Positions 26,532 to 34,618 are shown, counted from the stretch's first letter. The stretch is 64,000 nucleotides of DNA from an uncultured Roseovarius sp. (GCA_947499555.1 CANMOU010000001.1:1514165-1578164); one strand, 5' to 3'. The notes: generated by a model not told the origin, from the sequence alone. Program-made: numbers and translations.

Positions 26532-27323
26532 ATGACAGATGTCTTCCAAACAGCGGAAACGACAAGGTTTCAAAGCACTTCGGTCTGCGATGACATTGCG
26601 CTTGATGAGGGCACTGGGAAGTATCGGATCGGGCTGATCGTTCTCAGCAACGATTACACGGTTGAACGCGATTTCATGAACATGCGGCCAAACAATGATG
26701 TCGCGATATTTACCACACGGATTGCTAACACACCCGACTGCAACGTCCACTCCTTGCGGAAAATGGCACCAGGGATTGCAGACGCGGCAAAGCTTTTGGT
26801 GCCGGAGGGGCACCTGAGCACAATTGCCTACGCGTGCACATCAGGCTCTGTGGTGATCGGCTATGAAGCCATTTGCACCCACATCAATTCCGTTCGTCCC
26901 GAAGCAACCTGCATCACACCGATCACCGCATCGCTGGCCGCACTTGATGCGTTTGGGGCACAAAAGCTTGCGGTTCTGACGCCCTATGTGGATGAGGTCA
27001 ATGCGGTCATTGCCGACTATCTGCGAGCCGCGGGCAAGCAGATCTGCGCCTTTTCGTCATTTCTTATCGAAGACAACGAAGACATGGCTGCTCTCACCGG
27101 TGAGGCGATTTTCCAGGCGGCCGTAAAGTCCGACAGACCCGAGGCAGATGCCCTGTTCATTTCCTGCACTGCGATCCGCGCGGTCGAGGTTATCGACCGG
27201 ATAGAACAAGCCTTGGGCAAACCGGTTGTCACTGCCAATCAGGCCATGTTCTGGCAGACCCTTCGGGCTGCGGGCTGTGACGCCAGCGTAGAGGGCTATG
27301 GCAAGTTGTTGCGTCAGTTTTAG
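26532..27323 (+). CDS. eutA: EutA-like Asp/Glu racemase-superfamily protein
   Basis: A 263-residue protein of the Asp/Glu racemase, maleate isomerase and arylmalonate decarboxylase superfamily. The two catalytic cysteines are in AYACTSGSVVIGYE (about residue 100) and LFISCTAIRAVEVID (about residue 218); YRIGLIVLSNDYTVERDF opens the first subdomain. The hydroxyectoine gene eutA encodes a member of this group thought to act on the stereocentre of the hydroxylated substrate. It is first in the forward arm. Maleate isomerase is the main alternative; the neighbouring eutB/eutC/doeA homologues favour a EutA-like role. Confidence 0.78.
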   Translation: MTDVFQTAETTRFQSTSVCDDIALDEGTGKYRIGLIVLSNDYTVERDFMNMRPNNDVAIFTTRIANTPDCNVHSLRKMAPGIADAAKLLVPEGHLSTIAYACTSGSVVIGYEAICTHINSVRPEATCITPITASLAALDAFGAQKLAVLTPYVDEVNAVIADYLRAAGKQICAFSSFLIEDNEDMAALTGEAIFQAAVKSDRPEADALFISCTAIRAVEVIDRIEQALGKPVVTANQAMFWQTLRAAGCDASVEGYGKLLRQF

Positions 27324-27344
27324 CCGGGTTTTTGGGAGCATGCG

Positions 27345-28226
27345 ATGAACCACAATGAGATATTGTCCAACCCTCCTCGGGTTCTCAGCCAGGACGAGCG
27401 GTCCTTTTATTTCGAACAAGGCTACGTCGTAAAAGAGAAGGCTGTCGGACAGGATTGGCTGGATCGACTGAATGCGGCCATGGCGGCCCTGGTAGAGACA
27501 ACTCGCAGCATGACATGCTCAACCCAGACCTATGATCTGGACGCGGGCCACACAGCCGAAAACCCCAGACTGCGCCGCATTGCCTATCTCGATGATCTCG
27601 ATCCGGTGTTCTGGGACTTTTGCAAGGATTCACCCCTCACTGATCTGGCCGCTGATCTGCTTGGTCCGAACGTCCGGTTTCGCGAATGCATGATTAACTT
27701 CAAATGGGCCGGGGGCGGTCAGGAGGTTAAGTGGCATCAGGATTTTCCCTTCTACCCGCTGACCAATACGACTGTGGCGCAGTTCCTTGTCTGTCTCAAC
27801 GATGTTGGCCCCGATCAAGGCCCTTTGCAGGTTGTCCCCAAAAGCCATGAGGGGCCGTTCTATGACCACTATGATCAGGACGACAATTGGCTGGGCTACA
27901 TCCAGGACGACAAGCTGGCCGAGGCAGGGCTGGACACGGCGGTGGACTTAACCGGACCTGCAGGCACAATCACCGTGCATCACTGCGCGACCTTGCACGC
28001 CTCTCGCGCTAATCTGAGCAAGCTGGGTCGCCCGGTGCTGATTGTCACCTACTGCGCCTGCGACGCGGTTGGATACACAGCCGTGACCTATCCCTCGTCG
28101 AACTGCCTCAAGGTCGTGCGCGGCCAGGAAACGAAATTCGCCCGGCTGGAGCCGATGAACATGCGCATGCCACCAGATTGGTCCGATGGCTACACCTCCA
28201 TCTTTGACCATCAGGAAGAGGCCTAA
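27345..28226 (+). CDS. Phytanoyl-CoA dioxygenase-family 2-oxoglutarate/Fe(II) oxygenase (first of two)
   Basis: A 293-residue PhyH-family protein. The iron triad is H131-x-D133 (VKWHQDFPFYPL) and H218 (HHCATLHASRANLS), and the 2-oxoglutarate arginine is R229, exactly 11 residues after the distal histidine as in human PhyH. It lacks the ectoine hydroxylase EctD signature around its WHxD motif, so it is not EctD. It may hydroxylate or oxidatively dealkylate a small substrate early in the pathway. It is separated from the EutA-like gene by 21 bases and from the DoeA-like gene by 3. Confidence 0.85.
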   Translation: MNHNEILSNPPRVLSQDERSFYFEQGYVVKEKAVGQDWLDRLNAAMAALVETTRSMTCSTQTYDLDAGHTAENPRLRRIAYLDDLDPVFWDFCKDSPLTDLAADLLGPNVRFRECMINFKWAGGGQEVKWHQDFPFYPLTNTTVAQFLVCLNDVGPDQGPLQVVPKSHEGPFYDHYDQDDNWLGYIQDDKLAEAGLDTAVDLTGPAGTITVHHCATLHASRANLSKLGRPVLIVTYCACDAVGYTAVTYPSSNCLKVVRGQETKFARLEPMNMRMPPDWSDGYTSIFDHQEEA

Positions 28227-28229
28227 ACT

Positions 28230-29405
28230 ATGGCACCACCGTTTTCCCGCGAAGAATACGCGGACCGACTGACCCGCGTCCGAAATGCCATGCAGTCTAA
28301 AGAGCTGGATGCCCTAGTGATTGGTGATCCGACCAATATCAACTGGCTGACGGGATATGATGCCTGGTCGTTCTACACCCCGCAGATCATGGTGGTCGGT
28401 CTGGAGCTTAACCCAACCTGGATGGGTCGTGAAATGGATGCGGGAGCGGCGGCATTTACAACGTATTTACCACCCGAACAGTTGGTTCCCTTCCCCGAGA
28501 CGCATGTGCAACAGGCAGAGTTTCACGCCGCTCAGTATATGGGCGACTGGATGAAATCGAAGGGGCTGAATCGCAAGCGCATCGGTTATGAAAGTGACGT
28601 CTATTTCCTGACGCCGGCGGCGGTCGGGCATTTGATGGGCCGCTTGCCTGACAGCGACTGGAGCGATTGTGGCTTGCTCGTGAACTGGCAACGCCTGACC
28701 AAGAGCCCCGCTGAGATAGCAATGCTGCAACAGGCTTCGGTCATTGCGGGCAAAGCCATGCAGACGGCCTATGACGGCGTGCGACCGGGGGTGCGGCAAT
28801 GCGATCTGATGGCGGATGTCGTGGCCGCTCAGATTCGCGGCACGCCGGAGTTTGGCGGGGACCAAACCGCCCTGCACCCGCTGGTTCTCGCCGGAGAGGC
28901 GGCCTCGACCGCCCATCCGATGTGGACCGATGTGCCGTTTGAGAAGGACCAGACCATCGCCTTTGAGCTGGGCGGGTGTCGCAAACGCTACAATGCGGGC
29001 CTGGCGCGCACTGTGCATCTGGGCGAGCCACCAAAGATATTGATGGACACCGCCAAAGCCGTGGGCGAAGGCATGGATGAAGTTCTATCCGCCATGAAGG
29101 CCGGGGCACTGTGCTGTGATGTACATGCCGCATGGCAGGCGGTTCTGGATCAATACGGTCTCGAGAAGAAAAGCCGCATCGGCTATTCGATTGGTCTTGG
29201 GTATTCGCCAGACTGGGGCGAGCACACGATCAGCTTCCGTCCCGATGACAGCACCGTACTGCCGGAAAACGCCGTGGTGCATATCATTTTGGGGATGTGG
29301 ATGGACGGCTGGGGCATGGAATTGAGCGAGACAATCCATGTGCGCGCCAATGATGCAGTGTGCCTCACGCAATTCCCGCGCGACGTTCACGTGATCGACG
29401 TGTGA
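28230..29405 (+). CDS. doeA: DoeA/EutD-like ectoine hydrolase (M24 family, metal-free type)
   Basis: A 391-residue creatinase-fold protein. Segments such as NWLTGYDAWSFYTPQ, LLVNWQRLTKSPAEIAML, AFELGGCRKRYNAGLARTVH and PDWGEHTISFRPDD match the ectoine hydrolase DoeA/EutD closely. The aspartates that bind metal in M24 peptidases are replaced (E246 and G258 in FELGGC...AGLART) as in ectoine hydrolase and creatinase; E246 sits where the catalytic glutamate of Halomonas EutD is expected. The enzyme would open a tetrahydropyrimidine or similar C-N ring. Whether the substrate is ectoine itself is open, because the rest of the cluster differs from standard ones. Confidence 0.8.
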   Translation: MAPPFSREEYADRLTRVRNAMQSKELDALVIGDPTNINWLTGYDAWSFYTPQIMVVGLELNPTWMGREMDAGAAAFTTYLPPEQLVPFPETHVQQAEFHAAQYMGDWMKSKGLNRKRIGYESDVYFLTPAAVGHLMGRLPDSDWSDCGLLVNWQRLTKSPAEIAMLQQASVIAGKAMQTAYDGVRPGVRQCDLMADVVAAQIRGTPEFGGDQTALHPLVLAGEAASTAHPMWTDVPFEKDQTIAFELGGCRKRYNAGLARTVHLGEPPKILMDTAKAVGEGMDEVLSAMKAGALCCDVHAAWQAVLDQYGLEKKSRIGYSIGLGYSPDWGEHTISFRPDDSTVLPENAVVHIILGMWMDGWGMELSETIHVRANDAVCLTQFPRDVHVIDV

Positions 29406-29418
29406 AAGGAAAAAAGAC

Positions 29419-30246
29419 ATGGGAAAAAAGCTCACCCAAGCCCAGACCGACGCCTTCCACCGGGATGGGTTCGTTTCTCCCATAGATGTATTCTCCGAGG
29501 CCGAGGCCCTGCGCCTGCGCAAGGAACTTGAAGCCGCCGAGGCAAAATGGCCCGAAGCTTTTCAGGGGGCTGCGCGCAACAACGCGCATCTGAACCTGAT
29601 GTGTCTAGATGAGATCGTGCACAACCCGGTGCTTGTGGATGCAATTGAGGATCTCATCGGGCCTGACATCCTCAACTATGGAACGGTATTGTTCATCAAA
29701 GAACCCAACGATCCGGGCTTTGTCAGCTGGCATCAGGACGCACGTTACATGGGGTTGGAACCTCATGTCGGCATCACCGCCTGGGTCGCTCTGACAGAGG
29801 CCAATGATGAGAATGGCTGCATGCAGATGATCCCCGGCAGCCACGGAGAGATCAGAGACCACAACGACACGTTTGGCGAAGAAAACATCCTGACGCGCGG
29901 GCAAGAAGTAGAGAACGTGGATGCAAGCACGGCTGTGTCCACGGCCTTGCGCCCCGGTCAGATGTCGATTCACAGCGCCCGGGTCATTCACAGTTCACAA
30001 CCCAACCGCAGCAATGACCGGCGCATCGGCTTTGTCATTCAGCCTTTCATGCCCCCCCATGTGCAGCAGATGATCACACCAACAGGCGCGCAACTTGTAA
30101 GGGGCAGCGATCCGTTTGGAAACTTTGAACACCTGCCCCGTCCCACATCCGATATGGATCCCAGTGATATCAAAAAACGCGATTGGGTGAATGAAACCTG
30201 GTCAGACATCCTCTATCATGGCGCCAAGATGCGACGAGATTATTAG
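29419..30246 (+). CDS. Phytanoyl-CoA dioxygenase-family 2-oxoglutarate/Fe(II) oxygenase (second of two)
   Basis: A 275-residue PhyH-family protein with H105-x-D107 (FVSWHQDARYMGL), distal H191 (RVIHSSQPNRSNDRRIG) and 2-oxoglutarate arginine R202, again 11 residues apart. The phrase GCMQMIPGSHG is the conserved double-stranded beta-helix turn. It is only distantly similar to the first PhyH protein of the island, so the two probably act on different intermediates. AAAGGAAAAAAGAC precedes the ATG. Last gene of the forward arm. Confidence 0.85.
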   Translation: MGKKLTQAQTDAFHRDGFVSPIDVFSEAEALRLRKELEAAEAKWPEAFQGAARNNAHLNLMCLDEIVHNPVLVDAIEDLIGPDILNYGTVLFIKEPNDPGFVSWHQDARYMGLEPHVGITAWVALTEANDENGCMQMIPGSHGEIRDHNDTFGEENILTRGQEVENVDASTAVSTALRPGQMSIHSARVIHSSQPNRSNDRRIGFVIQPFMPPHVQQMITPTGAQLVRGSDPFGNFEHLPRPTSDMDPSDIKKRDWVNETWSDILYHGAKMRRDY

Positions 30247-30305
30247 TAAGGCGAATGAACGTTCGGCCTGCACCCATCGCAAGCAGCCTTTGAGAGAAAG
30301 TCAAA

Positions 30306-30494
30306 GTGCCACAAAACATCCGGAAAACCGCGGTTATACCGGGCGATGGTCTCGGGAAAGAAACGGTGATGAGCCGCATCGGCGTGGACCGAAGAGTGGT
30401 CCGCATGCCCGGCAATATGCAGCTGGGTGGCATCCGCCTTGGTGACAGTATCGGAGCGACAGCGCCGGCCCGTGTCTCTGACGAGTTGAACTAA
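30306..30494 (+). pseudogene. Remnant of an isopropylmalate/tartrate dehydrogenase-type gene (N-terminus)
   Basis: A GTG-started frame of 62 codons opens with RKTAVIPGDGLGKETVM, the first beta-strand and nucleotide loop of the isocitrate/isopropylmalate/tartrate dehydrogenase family (AVIPGDGIGKEV). After about 22 residues the similarity stops and the frame ends; family members are 340-360 residues. It is therefore a decayed fragment, not a working gene. The reverse frame over the same bases also looks partly protein-like, so the call rests on this one motif. Confidence 0.55.
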
Positions 30495-30538
30495 AAGCAA
30501 CTTGTGGCGCTAATCGATGATCTGACACCGCAGATCGG

Positions 30539-30838
30539 TTATACTTTGTCACGTTGCCTGGTCTGGTTCGGCCAACGGTTAAAGTCGTCCTTTACTTGGT
30601 TAACGTCTTTCGATTTCCCCCACCGCTGACCATCAGAATACTGTGCTGATTTGTAAGCACATCCGTTCGTTGTGTCGTATGGAAACACTTCCCAGCCGAG
30701 ATTCTTCGCATACCATTGCGCGGTGGGGGAAATCGAAAAACACACATTGTTTTCAATGCCCCTGTTTTGGTCATGGGGGCAAATTAACAGATTGTTTTGA
30801 TTGGAAGATATGGAGCCCTTCCAGGATCGCCATGACAC
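30539..30838 (-). pseudogene. Remnant of a phage-type bifunctional primase-polymerase (N-terminal fragment)
   Basis: A 99-codon reverse frame contains AQWYAKNLGWEVFPYDTT, then YKSAQYSDGQRWGKSKDVNQ and DDFNRWP (about residues 40-90), which together resemble the N-terminal start of the prim-pol domain found in prophages and plasmids. The frame stops just where the family continues with the active site, so only about 55 residues remain. It lies in the convergent junction between two catabolic operons and points to past integration of a mobile element. The stretch before residue 39 is not recognisable. Confidence 0.55.
30608..30738. repeat. 19-bp perfect inverted repeat spanning 131 bases
   Basis: TTTCGATTTCCCCCACCGC at 30608-30626 returns as its exact reverse complement at 30720-30738. 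The left arm encodes the RWGKSK motif of the prim-pol remnant, while the right arm interrupts that frame just before the conserved AQWYAK stretch, so the repeat looks like a rearrangement scar rather than a transposon end. Confidence 0.85.
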
Positions 30839-30882
30839 ATCAGGCCTTTGACAAGGCCGAGCTGGAACAGAGCAGTACCGTC

Positions 30883-32073
30883 TTACATCAGCGCCTCAAA
30901 GAGCGCGCGCGTGTTCGACGCCGTCATCTCAACAGGATTGCCTCCGGTGCTTGGATCCCGCAATGCCGCATCGACAAGGCTGTCAATATCGGGGTCTTTG
31001 ACACCCAGCTCTGTCAAAGTTTTTGGTATGCTCATCGCAGCGTTAAGCTTGTCCACATAGCGGCAAAACCCGTCGAACCCTCCGTCTATATCGAGATAGG
31101 CCGCGACCGACGCGAACCGGTCTCTGATGGCATCGGCATTGAATTTCAGGACGGCAGGCATGCAGACCGCGTTGGTTGTTCCGTGATGCGTATGATGCAT
31201 CGCGCCAATAGGATGGCTAAGTGCGTGGATTGCCCCGAGGCCTTTTTGAAAGGCCGTCGCCCCCATCGCCGCAGCGCTCATCATGTTCGCGCGTGCTTCG
31301 ATATCTGTGCCATCCTCGTACGCCCGGGGCAGATAGTCCTTTACGAGGCGCATTCCTTCCAGCGCGATGCCCTGGCTCATTGGGTGATAATGCGGCGAGC
31401 TATAGGCCTCGACACAATGCGCAAAAGCGTCAAGACCGGTGCCAGCGGTGATGAACCTCGGCATGCCAACGGTCAGCTCCGGATCGGCAATGACCACGGC
31501 AGGGAGCATTTTGGGATAGAAGATAATCTTCTTTTCCTGGCTGGCAGAATTTGTGATCACACTTGCGCGCCCCACCTCCGAACCAGTGCCGGCTGTGGTC
31601 GGCACCGCCACAACAGGCGCAATACCGTCCGGATTGGCGCGGGTCCACCAATCGCCGATATCCTCAAAATCCCAGATCGGTCGGGTTTGGCCGGCCATGA
31701 ACGCAATCACTTTGCCAAGATCAAGACCTGAGCCACCGCCGAAGGCGATGACGCCGTCAAAACCACCTTCGCGGTAGGCTTGCACCCCGGCCTCGGCATT
31801 CTTGTCTGTCGGGTTTGGATCAACTTCAGCAAATAGCGCCTTGCCCAGCCCGGCCTTGTCCAGCAATGACAACGTGCGGGTTGTGATCTCGTTCTCAGCA
31901 AGGCCCCTGTCCGTTACCAATAGGGGCTTTTTTATGCCAGCCGCTAAGCAGGCATCGGCAATCTCGGCAATACGCCCTGCGCCAAAACGGATTGGGTTGG
32001 GGTAGCTCCAGTTCGCGGTCAGTGTCATGGCATCACCTTCTTCCAGATATGGGGCGTTCTGTGTCTCATTCAT
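30883..32073 (-). CDS. Iron-containing (group III) alcohol dehydrogenase
   Basis: A 396-residue Fe-ADH. FGGGSGLDLGKVIAFM is the NAD(P) loop, PTTAGTGSEVGRASVIT the conserved hinge, and the iron ligands are in GTGLDAFAHCVEAYSS (Asp, His) and IHALSHPIGAMHHTHHGTTNA (two His). It would reduce an aldehyde or oxidise an alcohol made by the upstream genes. ATG at 32073 overlaps the ligase stop (ATGA); an internal ATG at 32028 with AGAAGG upstream gives the more usual N-terminus (MTLTANWSYPNPIRFG). Last gene of the reverse operon starting at the amidohydrolase. Confidence 0.9.
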   Translation of the reverse strand: MNETQNAPYLEEGDAMTLTANWSYPNPIRFGAGRIAEIADACLAAGIKKPLLVTDRGLAENEITTRTLSLLDKAGLGKALFAEVDPNPTDKNAEAGVQAYREGGFDGVIAFGGGSGLDLGKVIAFMAGQTRPIWDFEDIGDWWTRANPDGIAPVVAVPTTAGTGSEVGRASVITNSASQEKKIIFYPKMLPAVVIADPELTVGMPRFITAGTGLDAFAHCVEAYSSPHYHPMSQGIALEGMRLVKDYLPRAYEDGTDIEARANMMSAAAMGATAFQKGLGAIHALSHPIGAMHHTHHGTTNAVCMPAVLKFNADAIRDRFASVAAYLDIDGGFDGFCRYVDKLNAAMSIPKTLTELGVKDPDIDSLVDAALRDPSTGGNPVEMTASNTRALFEALM

Positions 32074-33428
32074 GCTTTCTCGAAACCACGGGCAATTTCC
32101 CAGTCGGTCACGACGCGATCAAATTCTTCCTGCTCCCATTCTGCCGCGCGTGTGTAATGGTCGATGACGTAATCGCCCATGGCCTCGCGGAGCATTCTGG
32201 ATTGGCGCAGACTTACAGTTGCGGCGCGCAATGTGTTGGGGATCTCCGGCACGGTGGTGTCTTCATACATGTCGCCAGTCGCAGCCGGGGCGAGGTCGCG
32301 CTCTTCTTCAATACCTTTCAACCCGGCGGCCAATAGCGCGGCCTGCGTCAGATACGGATTGATGTCCGAGCCGGGAATGCGGCACTCGATCCGCACCGAG
32401 CTGGTGTCTGCACCGCATAGCCGAAACCCGGCCGTGCGGTTATCGACGGACCAGGCCGATTTGGTCGGCGCGAAGGTGCCTTTGACAAAGCGCTTATAGG
32501 AATTGATGTATGGCGCGAAGAAATAGGTACAATCTGCGGCATAAGCGATCAGACCCGCCACAAAATGGCGCATGGTTTGTGACATGCCATATTCGCCTTC
32601 TGGGTCATGAAATACATTCTTTCCATCGGCCCAGAGCGACATATGCACATGGCTAGCGCTGCCCACACGGTCATGATGCCATTTTGGCAGGAAACTTGCG
32701 GAATGACCCTGCTGCCAAGCGATTTCCTTGGTGGCATGTTTCGCAATCGTATGGTGATCGGCACAGGCAAGTGCCGCGGCATATTTGATGTTAAGCTCTT
32801 CCTGGCCCACCTCGGCTTCACCTTTCGAATTCTCAATGGGCACCCCGGCGGCATAGAGGTAATTGCGCAAGGGGCGCATCACATACTCTTCCTTGGTGGT
32901 CTGCAGGATGTGGTAATCCTCGTTATAAGGCCCCAGCGTCGCTAGGTCGCGGTAGTTTTCGGCGCGCAACTCATCGAGGGGCTTCTTGAACAGGAAAAAC
33001 TCAAGCTCGGTGGCCATCATCGGTGTTAGGCCATGCTTGGCTAGCCGTGCAATTTGCTCTTTCAGGATCTGGCGTGGCGCATGGGGCACTGGGGCATGTG
33101 TGTGATGATCGAGAATATCGCAAAGCACCATCGCCGTACCTTCCAGCCAAGGCATGGGCCGCAGGGTGCTCAGATCGGGCTTCATCACATAGTCGCCGTA
33201 ACCTGCCTGCCAACTGGTCGACGCATAGCCATCGGGCGTCGCCATCTCCAGATCAGTGGCCAAGAGGTAATTGCAGCAATGCGTCTCTTCATGACCGCTT
33301 TCGAGGAAGTTTGAGACGTGAAACCGCTTGCCCATCAAACGGCCTTGCATATCCACGAGACAGACAAGAACGGTGTCGATTTCACCCGACGCCGCTGCGG
33401 CCTTCAATGTATCAAAAGAGAGGGTCAT
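32070..33428 (-). CDS. Glutamine synthetase-family gamma-glutamyl ligase
   Basis: A 452-residue GS-fold enzyme. Metal and ATP motifs: TELEFFLFKK (Glu), GEAEVGQEELNIKYAAAL (Glu pair), SASHVHMSLW (His), YINSYKRFVKG (Asn/Arg region), VRIECRIPGSDINPYL (Glu, Arg). It is shorter than and differs from GlnA in the adenylylation loop; the resemblance is to PuuA/GlnA4-like enzymes that join glutamate to an amine (putrescine, ethanolamine, methylamine). Amine acceptor unknown. It sits between dctP and the Fe-ADH in one operon; a gamma-glutamylated route of amine breakdown is plausible. Confidence 0.85.
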   Translation of the reverse strand: MTLSFDTLKAAAASGEIDTVLVCLVDMQGRLMGKRFHVSNFLESGHEETHCCNYLLATDLEMATPDGYASTSWQAGYGDYVMKPDLSTLRPMPWLEGTAMVLCDILDHHTHAPVPHAPRQILKEQIARLAKHGLTPMMATELEFFLFKKPLDELRAENYRDLATLGPYNEDYHILQTTKEEYVMRPLRNYLYAAGVPIENSKGEAEVGQEELNIKYAAALACADHHTIAKHATKEIAWQQGHSASFLPKWHHDRVGSASHVHMSLWADGKNVFHDPEGEYGMSQTMRHFVAGLIAYAADCTYFFAPYINSYKRFVKGTFAPTKSAWSVDNRTAGFRLCGADTSSVRIECRIPGSDINPYLTQAALLAAGLKGIEEERDLAPAATGDMYEDTTVPEIPNTLRAATVSLRQSRMLREAMGDYVIDHYTRAAEWEQEEFDRVVTDWEIARGFEKA

Positions 33429-33463
33429 TCACTGCTGCCTAATATCTCAGAGTAGAAGGACGC

Positions 33464-33526
33464 GCCCTCGGAGCTTTCCCGAGGGCCTCCCATTTTCTGG
33501 ATGCCCCGGATTGGAGCCGGGGCATC
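33464..33526 (-). terminator. Two tandem hairpins between dctP and the ligase gene
   Basis: On the reverse strand, a 10-bp perfect stem GATGCCCCGG / CCGGGGCATC (33500-33526) starts 7 bases after the dctP stop, followed by an 8-bp stem GCCCTCGG / CCGAGGGC (33464-33486). Neither has a U-tract, so they more likely stabilise the dctP message or cause partial termination than end the operon fully. Confidence 0.65.
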
Positions 33527-33532
33527 TGGAGA

Positions 33533-34564
33533 TCAGCCGTACCGATATGGTCGTCCGGCCTTTTGCATATCTGCGTTATATTTCCGGAAAATATCGACGA
33601 TCTTGGCCTTGGTCTCGGACTCCGCGGCGATCTCGTCCCAGAATTTGACGGCTGCCTCCTCGACCTGCGCCCATTCTTCGTCGGGGATTGAGGTCAGCTT
33701 CATCTTCGTGCCGTTCACACGCAGATTGGCCTCGCCGCCCCAATACCACCATTGACGGTAGTAGTGGCTTTGTTCCATGCAGACGCCCAGAAGCGCCTGA
33801 AGATCCTCGGGAAGCTCATTCCAGCGATCCATATTGGCAAAGAAATGACCGATCCAGGCACCAGAGATGTTGTTGGTCAGGAAGTAATCCGTCACATCCG
33901 CCCAACCCACAGTGTAGTCCTCGGTGATGCCGGACCAGGCGATGCCGTCAAGCTCACCGGTTTGCACCGCGACCTCGATGTCCTCCCAAGGCAAGGTGAC
34001 CGGCACCACACCAAACTGCGACAGGAAGCGGCCCGCCGTTGGGAAGGTAAAGACACGTTTGCCTTTGAGATCTTCAAGGCTGTTGATCGGGTCTTTGGTT
34101 GCGAAATGGCACGGGTCCCAGGCCCCTGCCGAGATATGCTTGACGCCGACCTTGGAATACTCGTCATCCCAGATTTCCTTTAGCCCGTACTGATTGAACA
34201 GAACCGGTACATCGAGCGAGTAGCGCGAGCCGAAGGGGAAATAGCCGCCAAAGACGGTGACTTCGGTCGGTGACGCCATGGAGTCGTCATCCGACTGCAC
34301 CGCGTCAATCGTGCCGCGTTGCATAGCCTGGAAAAGCTCTCCGGTTGGAACAAGCTGATCTGCGAAGAACAATTCGATCTGCATGCGGTCGCCCGCGATC
34401 TTGTTAAAAGTTTCAATCGCCGGAACAACAACCTCCGCCGCCAGGGCCGCACCTGCATAGGTTTGCATCCGCCAGGTGATGGTCGATTGAGCCAAAGCCG
34501 GTGTGGCAAGAGCGGCAGGCGCGGCAACAGCGGCGGCTTTGATAAACTTACGTCTTGTGGTCAT
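33533..34564 (-). CDS. dctP: TRAP transporter solute-binding protein (DctP type)
   Basis: A 343-residue periplasmic binding protein with a Tat-type signal (MTTRRKFIKAAAVAAPAAL, cleavage near ALAQ). FADQLVPTGELFQAMQRGTID, KDPINSLEDLKGKRVF and GELDGIAWSG are DctP-family motifs; the last normally includes the arginine region that binds a carboxylate. AAGGAG lies 8 bases before the ATG at 34564. It provides ligand specificity for DctQ and DctM encoded just upstream. The ligand is probably a carboxylate or amino-acid-like solute used by the surrounding enzymes. Confidence 0.9.
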   Translation of the reverse strand: MTTRRKFIKAAAVAAPAALATPALAQSTITWRMQTYAGAALAAEVVVPAIETFNKIAGDRMQIELFFADQLVPTGELFQAMQRGTIDAVQSDDDSMASPTEVTVFGGYFPFGSRYSLDVPVLFNQYGLKEIWDDEYSKVGVKHISAGAWDPCHFATKDPINSLEDLKGKRVFTFPTAGRFLSQFGVVPVTLPWEDIEVAVQTGELDGIAWSGITEDYTVGWADVTDYFLTNNISGAWIGHFFANMDRWNELPEDLQALLGVCMEQSHYYRQWWYWGGEANLRVNGTKMKLTSIPDEEWAQVEEAAVKFWDEIAAESETKAKIVDIFRKYNADMQKAGRPYRYG

Positions 34565-34618
34565 TTTGATGTCTCCTTGTTGGTACTCGATTGGTCTCAA
34601 TGCTTCTTTTGTTGATGA

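Noticed and set aside
27345-28226. Ectoine hydroxylase EctD
   Set aside because: The protein is of the PhyH family but lacks the EctD signature around its WHxD motif, and no ectABC biosynthesis genes are near.
30643-31731. 362-codon forward open frame
   Set aside because: Antisense to the iron alcohol dehydrogenase, whose motifs and metal ligands are complete.
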